This document shows, in pieces, positions 39,381 through 43,517 of a DNA stretch of 43,517 nucleotides (position 1 is the first letter of the stretch; every line of letters begins with the position of its first letter). The notes beneath the pieces were generated by a model, which had not been told where the DNA came from, did not search any database, and worked only from the letters and a program-made list of their open reading frames with translations. The stretch comes from Gammaproteobacteria bacterium. GTDB lineage: Bacteria; Actinomycetota; Acidimicrobiia; Spongiisociales; UBA4744. The DNA lies in assembly GCA_011682695.1 (NCBI GenBank), contig JAACED010000012.1:1-43517 (forward strand), read 5' to 3'. A program made the position numbers and the translations under genes.

Positions 39381-41854
39381 TCGGGTTCGACCTTGATTTC
39401 GAACCGGACGCGTTCCAGCTCGAGGCTGCGGAGGCGATCAGGTCGGGAGCGTCGGTCGTCGTGACCGCCCCCACAGGCTCCGGGAAGACGCTTGTCGCCG
39501 AGGTTGCGATTCGAGAGGCCTTGTCCCGAGGGAAGAAGGCCTTCTACACAACACCACTCAAGGCACTCTCCAACCAGAAATTCAACGACATGCGCGAGCA
39601 GTTTCCTGATGTGGGACTCCTGACCGGAGACAACACGATCAACGGTGACGCCCCGCTGGTGGTGATGACGACAGAGGTCATCCGGAACATGATCTATGCC
39701 GGATCGACGGCTCTGGCAGGCCTCGAAGTCGTGATCCTTGACGAGGTTCACTATCTCCAAGACCGGTTTCGCGGACAGGTGTGGGAGGAGATCATCGTCC
39801 ACGCTCCGGCAGCGACCCAGCTCGTATGCCTCTCTGCGACCGTGTCCAACGCGGATGAGTTCACGGCATGGGTCCGCAGCCGGAGGGGAAGAACCACCCT
39901 CATACAGGCCGAGCGCCGTCCCGTCCCGCTGGTGAACCTCTACGCAGTGAACGATCGATGGAACGACGAAGTCCTCATGGACACAATGCTCAAAAAACAC
40001 CGGCCGAACCAGTCCATCGAGTCACGTATCAGCGGCAAGGGGGCCCGCCGCTACGGTACCCCACGGCGAATCGAAACCGTGTCGGCGCTGGCCGCCAAAG
40101 GAATGCTGCCCGTCATCTACTTCATCTTCTCGAGGGCAGGCTGCAACGATGCCGCCGCAAGGCTTGTCTCGTCCGGCGCGAAGTTCACCGATGCCACAGC
40201 ACGCGAGACCATTCGCAGAGTCGCCGAAGAACGGACGGCGCACCTCGATCCCGGTGACCTCACCGTCCTCGAGTATGAGGGGTGGTTGACAGGCCTGCAG
40301 GCGGGGATCGCTCCCCACCACGCAGGGATGGTGCCGGCGTTCAAAGAAACCGTCGAGGACCTCTTCGCCCGAGGCCTCATCAAAGTCGTCTTCGCCACCG
40401 AGACGCTGTCCCTTGGCATCAACATGCCGGCCCGCACCGTTGTTCTCGAAAGCCTCAGTCGATTCACCGGAGAAGCCCACGAACTCCTCAGGGCCGGCGA
40501 CTACACGCAATTGACCGGCAGGGCGGGGCGACGTGGGATCGATGAAGTTGGATACGGCGTCGTCCTGCACTCACGATTCGTGCCTTTCGCACAAGTCGCC
40601 AAACTCGCCGCCGCCGGGTCGCACACGCTGCAATCGAGTTTCCGGCCGACCTACAACATGGCGGTGAACCTGGTCGCCAACTACTCCCGGGAGCGGGCAC
40701 AGAAGCTACTGAACGCATCATTTGGTCAGTTCCAGGCGTCGAGGGGCATACGCAAGAAGGCACGATCCCTCGAACGTCGAGAAGCTGAACTCGCATCATT
40801 GCGGAATGCGGCGTCGTGCGACCGAGGGGACGTCGCGGAGTATCGAGACCTGCTCAACGCTTCTACGACCCGTGAATCCTCAGCCATGGGCGGGCTGCAT
40901 CGCGGGCGAGTGATCGAAGTCGTGTCGGGCAGCAAGGCGGGTCGATACATCGTGATGAAACGCTCGCGGGGCAAGAGAGTCGAACTCGTCGTGATCTCGA
41001 CACGAGGCAAGGTGGTTCGGCTGCGTCCCAACGACGTGGGACCCGATGCCGTCTCACTGGGCTCCATGGTCATGACGGACTCTCAACGGATGGGGGACCC
41101 GAAGTTCCGCGCGGACATTGCACGACAACTTCGAGCGTTTCAGGGTCGCCCGGATCCCCTGAGAAACCAACATGCAGAACTCGAACACCCGGTCGCCACG
41201 TGTCCCGACAAGGATGCCCACCTGCGAGCGCTCGAACGGGCACATCGTTTACAACGACAGAACCGGCAGCTTGGCAAGGACCTGGAGCTGGCACGGGGTG
41301 GCCTGGTTCGGGAGCTCGAGCAGATACTCGATCTGCTCGAGGATCGCGGCTATGTCGACGGCTGGAAGCTGACACCGCGCGGTGAACGCCTGAGAGTGAT
41401 CTATAGCGAACTCGATCTGCTCATCTCCGAGGCTGTCCACATCGGACTCTTCGACGGCCTCAGTCCCGCCGAGATGGCAGCGTTGGTCTCGATGACGGTC
41501 TACGAGCCGCGAAAGGCCGCAGGTGGCACGGAGGCGTGGCCATCCGAGGCACTTCGCGAGAGAGCCCTCCAGTTGGAGGCAGTCTGGGAGGAGCTCGTTG
41601 CAGATGAACGAGCGAGGGGACTTCCACAGACTCGCCGACCGGATCCTGGATTCGTTTCGCTCGCATACCGTTGGACAATGGGAGAAGACCTGAGTGAGGT
41701 GCTCGGCACTCAGGAGGCGGGCGACTTCGTTCGAACGTCCAGACAGCTTCTGGATGTGATGCGGCAAGTGCGTGAGGCGGCTCAGCATCTCGCAGACCCG
41801 TTGGGAGCGGCAATTCGGGGCATCGACCGCGGCGTCGTCGCGGCCGTTCAGTGA
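39377..41854 (+). CDS. helY: Ski2/Mtr4-like DEAD/DEAH helicase (HelY type)
   Basis: 825 aa superfamily-2 helicase. Walker A APTGSGKT (31-38), TTPLKALSNQKF, DEVH (122-125), SAT (153-155), then domain 2 with HHAGMVP, FATETLSLGINMPART and QLTGRAGRRGID. Beyond about 420 follow the winged-helix/ratchet region, an insertion with SH3-like character (HRGRVIEVVSGSKAGRYIVMK, 514-534) and the helical DSHCT-type C-terminal domain. It probably unwinds structured RNA during decay or ribosome maturation; the precise substrate is unknown. It lies between tatC and the lipid-kinase-like gene, as in other actinobacteria. Confidence 0.93.
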   Translation: MIGFDLDFEPDAFQLEAAEAIRSGASVVVTAPTGSGKTLVAEVAIREALSRGKKAFYTTPLKALSNQKFNDMREQFPDVGLLTGDNTINGDAPLVVMTTEVIRNMIYAGSTALAGLEVVILDEVHYLQDRFRGQVWEEIIVHAPAATQLVCLSATVSNADEFTAWVRSRRGRTTLIQAERRPVPLVNLYAVNDRWNDEVLMDTMLKKHRPNQSIESRISGKGARRYGTPRRIETVSALAAKGMLPVIYFIFSRAGCNDAAARLVSSGAKFTDATARETIRRVAEERTAHLDPGDLTVLEYEGWLTGLQAGIAPHHAGMVPAFKETVEDLFARGLIKVVFATETLSLGINMPARTVVLESLSRFTGEAHELLRAGDYTQLTGRAGRRGIDEVGYGVVLHSRFVPFAQVAKLAAAGSHTLQSSFRPTYNMAVNLVANYSRERAQKLLNASFGQFQASRGIRKKARSLERREAELASLRNAASCDRGDVAEYRDLLNASTTRESSAMGGLHRGRVIEVVSGSKAGRYIVMKRSRGKRVELVVISTRGKVVRLRPNDVGPDAVSLGSMVMTDSQRMGDPKFRADIARQLRAFQGRPDPLRNQHAELEHPVATCPDKDAHLRALERAHRLQRQNRQLGKDLELARGGLVRELEQILDLLEDRGYVDGWKLTPRGERLRVIYSELDLLISEAVHIGLFDGLSPAEMAALVSMTVYEPRKAAGGTEAWPSEALRERALQLEAVWEELVADERARGLPQTRRPDPGFVSLAYRWTMGEDLSEVLGTQEAGDFVRTSRQLLDVMRQVREAAQHLADPLGAAIRGIDRGVVAAVQ

Positions 41855-41868
41855 CGAGGGAGGGGAAC

Positions 41869-42771
41869 ATGGAGGAATGGCTTGTCTTGGTGAACCCAAA
41901 AGCCGGCTACCGCAGCCACGCCGAAGTCCGTACGCGAAAGGCGCTTCGCCACCACGGAGTCAACGCCACAGTCCGCGTGCCGACCACTGTGGAGGCGATG
42001 CGAGACGCGGTCGACGTAGGTGTTCGCGAGGGCCGGACGCGATTCGTCGCGGTTGGAGGCGATGGAACCGTCAATGTCGTCGTCGACCAACTCTTGCAGC
42101 ACGATTGGATTGAGCCCCCTGTCGTGGGGTTGCTCCCCTCCGGATCCGGCTCAGATCTCGCGAGGACATTCGACATCGCCCAGAGCATCGAAGAGGCAAC
42201 ACCGACGCTGCTCGGCGACGCTCACGAGAGGGTCGACGTGGGTGTCCTCGAGGGCGACTGGGGGAGTCGGTACTTCGTCAACGTGGCAGAAGCGGGAATC
42301 ACCGCGGCGGTGCTGCACCGTTCCTTGACCTTGCCGCGATGGTTGGGCTCCAGCAAGTATCACCTGGCACTGGCGTTGGTCTTCCCGCGCATCCGGTTGG
42401 TGGAGATGACTCTCCACGCAGGTGATATGGAGTTTTCGGGACCTTCGCTCCTTGCGGTGTTCGCCAACGCCCGGTATTTCGCAGGCGGTTGGAACATCGC
42501 GCCTCATGCGTCCGCTTCCGATGGCCTATTCGACATCCAGGTGTTCACGGCCTCCAAGAAGGATGTTCCCCGGCTTTGGTGGCTCGCCAAGACCGGATCG
42601 CACATCGCCGAACCCCAGATCCGCAGGGTTGTTGCCGACTCATTCGAGCTGAGCGTGTCCGCGCCGTGGCCGGTGGAGGCAGACGGCGAGTACTTCGGCG
42701 AAGGCTCGATGCGCGGGCACATCCGCCAAGCGGCGGTATCGATGAAGACGTCCCATATCCGAAGCTCCTAG
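41869..42771 (+). CDS. Diacylglycerol kinase-like lipid kinase
   Basis: 300 aa DAGK catalytic-domain protein: NPKAGYRS at the start, the nucleotide motif VAVGGDGTVNVVVDQLL, GLLPSGSGSDLARTF (most relatives have GTGND), AEAGITAAV and the C-terminal VEADGEYFGEG. It is likely an ATP-dependent kinase of a lipid such as diacylglycerol or a mannolipid precursor; the exact acceptor is unknown. ATG 41869 has GAGGGAGGGG directly upstream; a GTG at 41851 overlaps helY and lies before that site. Confidence 0.9.
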   Translation: MEEWLVLVNPKAGYRSHAEVRTRKALRHHGVNATVRVPTTVEAMRDAVDVGVREGRTRFVAVGGDGTVNVVVDQLLQHDWIEPPVVGLLPSGSGSDLARTFDIAQSIEEATPTLLGDAHERVDVGVLEGDWGSRYFVNVAEAGITAAVLHRSLTLPRWLGSSKYHLALALVFPRIRLVEMTLHAGDMEFSGPSLLAVFANARYFAGGWNIAPHASASDGLFDIQVFTASKKDVPRLWWLAKTGSHIAEPQIRRVVADSFELSVSAPWPVEADGEYFGEGSMRGHIRQAAVSMKTSHIRSS

Positions 42772-42891
42772 CGGCGAACGACAGAGCGAAGCGCACCACC
42801 TCTGAGGCAGATGTTGAGGTTCCTGATCATCGGTCTCACAAGGCGAGAGAGGCGCTACTGTCAGATCGTGCTTCCGGCGGGGGTTTGTGGG

Positions 42892-42897
42892 TATACT
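42892..42897 (+). promoter_or_regulatory. -10 box TATACT of the DUF4193-like gene
   Basis: TATACT lies 29 bases before GTG 42927 with a GAGAGAGAGGA ribosome-binding site between, so this gene has a normal short leader. Confidence 0.5.
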
Positions 42898-42926
42898 CTC
42901 GCCGCTTCATACGAGAGAGAGGACCA

Positions 42927-43355
42927 GTGGCCCCCAGCGATGACAACGTCGAGGTCGGTCTCAAAGGCGGAGTTACCGACGAACTCGAATCCGACAACGG
43001 CGAAGTCGTTGACGATGCTCTCGACGACATCGAGCTGGACGAAGGTTTCGGAGATAGTGACCTCGATCCGGGCAGTGAGGACGACGGCGATGACAAGGCG
43101 GCCGAAGAGGCTGCCGAGGCCCTGGAGGAACTCGAAGCCGAGGAACTGGAGTTACTCGAAGACGAGGCCGCGGAGACGCTGCTCGTCGACGAGGCTGCCG
43201 AACTTCGCGCGATCCGGCGTGCAGAACTCACCTTGGACGCCGATGCGGAGGAGATCCGCGGAGACGAGTTCGTCTGCTCTTCCTGCTTCCTCGTCAAGCG
43301 GATCAGTCAGCTTGCAAACAAGCGGAAGCTGATCTGCAAAGACTGTGCCGACTGA
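42927..43355 (+). CDS. Acidic DUF4193-like zinc-ribbon protein
   Basis: 142 aa. A long, extremely acidic low-complexity N-terminal part (about 1-85, mostly Asp, Glu, Ala and Leu) is followed by the conserved end [30 protein letters not shown], with CSSC and CKDC knuckles. This is the actinobacterial DUF4193 pattern, function unknown, and supports the taxonomic call. The acidic part is longer than I would expect. GTG 42927 follows a GAGAGAGAGGA ribosome-binding site. The coding end overlaps the next gene if that uses its first GTG. Confidence 0.82.
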   Translation: MAPSDDNVEVGLKGGVTDELESDNGEVVDDALDDIELDEGFGDSDLDPGSEDDGDDKAAEEAAEALEELEAEELELLEDEAAETLLVDEAAELRAIRRAELTLDADAEEIRGDEFVCSSCFLVKRISQLANKRKLICKDCAD

Positions 43356-43517
43356 CCCCGCACAGGTGACCGTTGTCCTTCCGACGTTCAACGAGCGCGA
43401 GAATCTCGAACCGATCGTCAGGGCAGTGACGCGACACGGGTATCGCGTTCTGGTCGTCGACGACAACTCACCCGACGGCACCGGCGAACTGGCGGACCAC
43501 CTCGCAACGGAGATCCC
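43345..43517 (+). CDS. Polyprenol-phosphate mannosyltransferase-like GT2 enzyme, cut by window end
   Basis: The first 57 codons read [21 protein letters not shown]...[22 protein letters not shown], the nucleotide-sugar site of dolichol/polyprenol-phosphate mannosyltransferases (DPM1/Ppm1 type), with the DDNSPDGT motif. Such enzymes charge the membrane mannose carrier used for lipoglycan and protein mannosylation. The start is GTG 43345 (overlapping the previous gene by 11 bases) or GTG 43366 (10 bases after it). The catalytic remainder is outside the window. Confidence 0.88.
   Translation, partial: MPTDPAQVTVVLPTFNERENLEPIVRAVTRHGYRVLVVDDNSPDGTGELADHLATEI

Overview
The window is GC-rich, gene-dense bacterial DNA, most likely from a member of the Actinobacteriota, plausibly a deep branch such as Acidimicrobiia (class-level placement is inference). 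The strongest marker is a complete Pup-proteasome locus (arc/mpa, dop, pup, prcB, prcA, pafA, pafB, pafC) followed by tatA/B, tatC and a HelY-type helicase. A DUF4193-like protein, many 4-base gene overlaps, U-tract-free terminators and many apparently leaderless promoters (TAnnnT 6-10 bases before the start codon) fit the same picture. No rRNA, tRNA, CRISPR array, integrase or transposase was seen.

Layout. (1) 1-7657, minus strand: an assimilatory sulfur operon, read from a double-rhodanese protein through siroheme sulfite reductase, precorrin-2 dehydrogenase, APS/PAPS reductase, uroporphyrinogen-III methyltransferase and a cysteine-synthase/rhodanese fusion. A tiny ORF and a truncated PAS histidine kinase follow. 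(2) 8091-10365, plus: an eight-haem membrane-anchored cytochrome c of hydroxylamine-oxidoreductase-like type, with an eight-helix membrane protein that carries an internal duplication. (3) 10850-18747, plus: a tightly packed cluster of degenerate HD protein, MmgE/PrpD protein, fused aconitase-family hydratase, isocitrate/isopropylmalate-type dehydrogenase, CitD-CitE fusion and CitF. It looks like a self-contained tricarboxylate pathway. (4) 18808-25291, mostly minus: formiminotransferase-cyclodeaminase, small zinc proteins, a Drr-like ABC exporter whose ATPase gene is frameshifted, a DMT transporter and an MFS transporter. (5) 25539-28273: small membrane proteins, then an operon for a ThiS/TtuB-like sulfur carrier ending in GG, a TtuA-type tRNA 2-thiolase and TrmI. 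Together these would place s2T54 and m1A58 in the tRNA T-loop. (6) 28475-37709: a ferredoxin and the Pup-proteasome locus; Pup already ends in GGE. (7) 37772-43517: zinc ribbon, Tat translocase, HelY helicase, diacylglycerol-kinase-like protein, acidic DUF4193-like protein and the start of a polyprenol-phosphate mannosyltransferase.

Three intergenic gaps (about 25.36-25.44, 34.05-34.26 and 38.14-38.30 kb) share related repeat DNA: 7-bp tandem repeats and G/C-rich hairpin modules in both orientations. Best candidates for new biology are the haem protein/duplicated membrane protein pair, the citrate-lyase-type cluster, and the TtuB-TtuA-TrmI operon lying next to a second ubiquitin-like (Pup) system.
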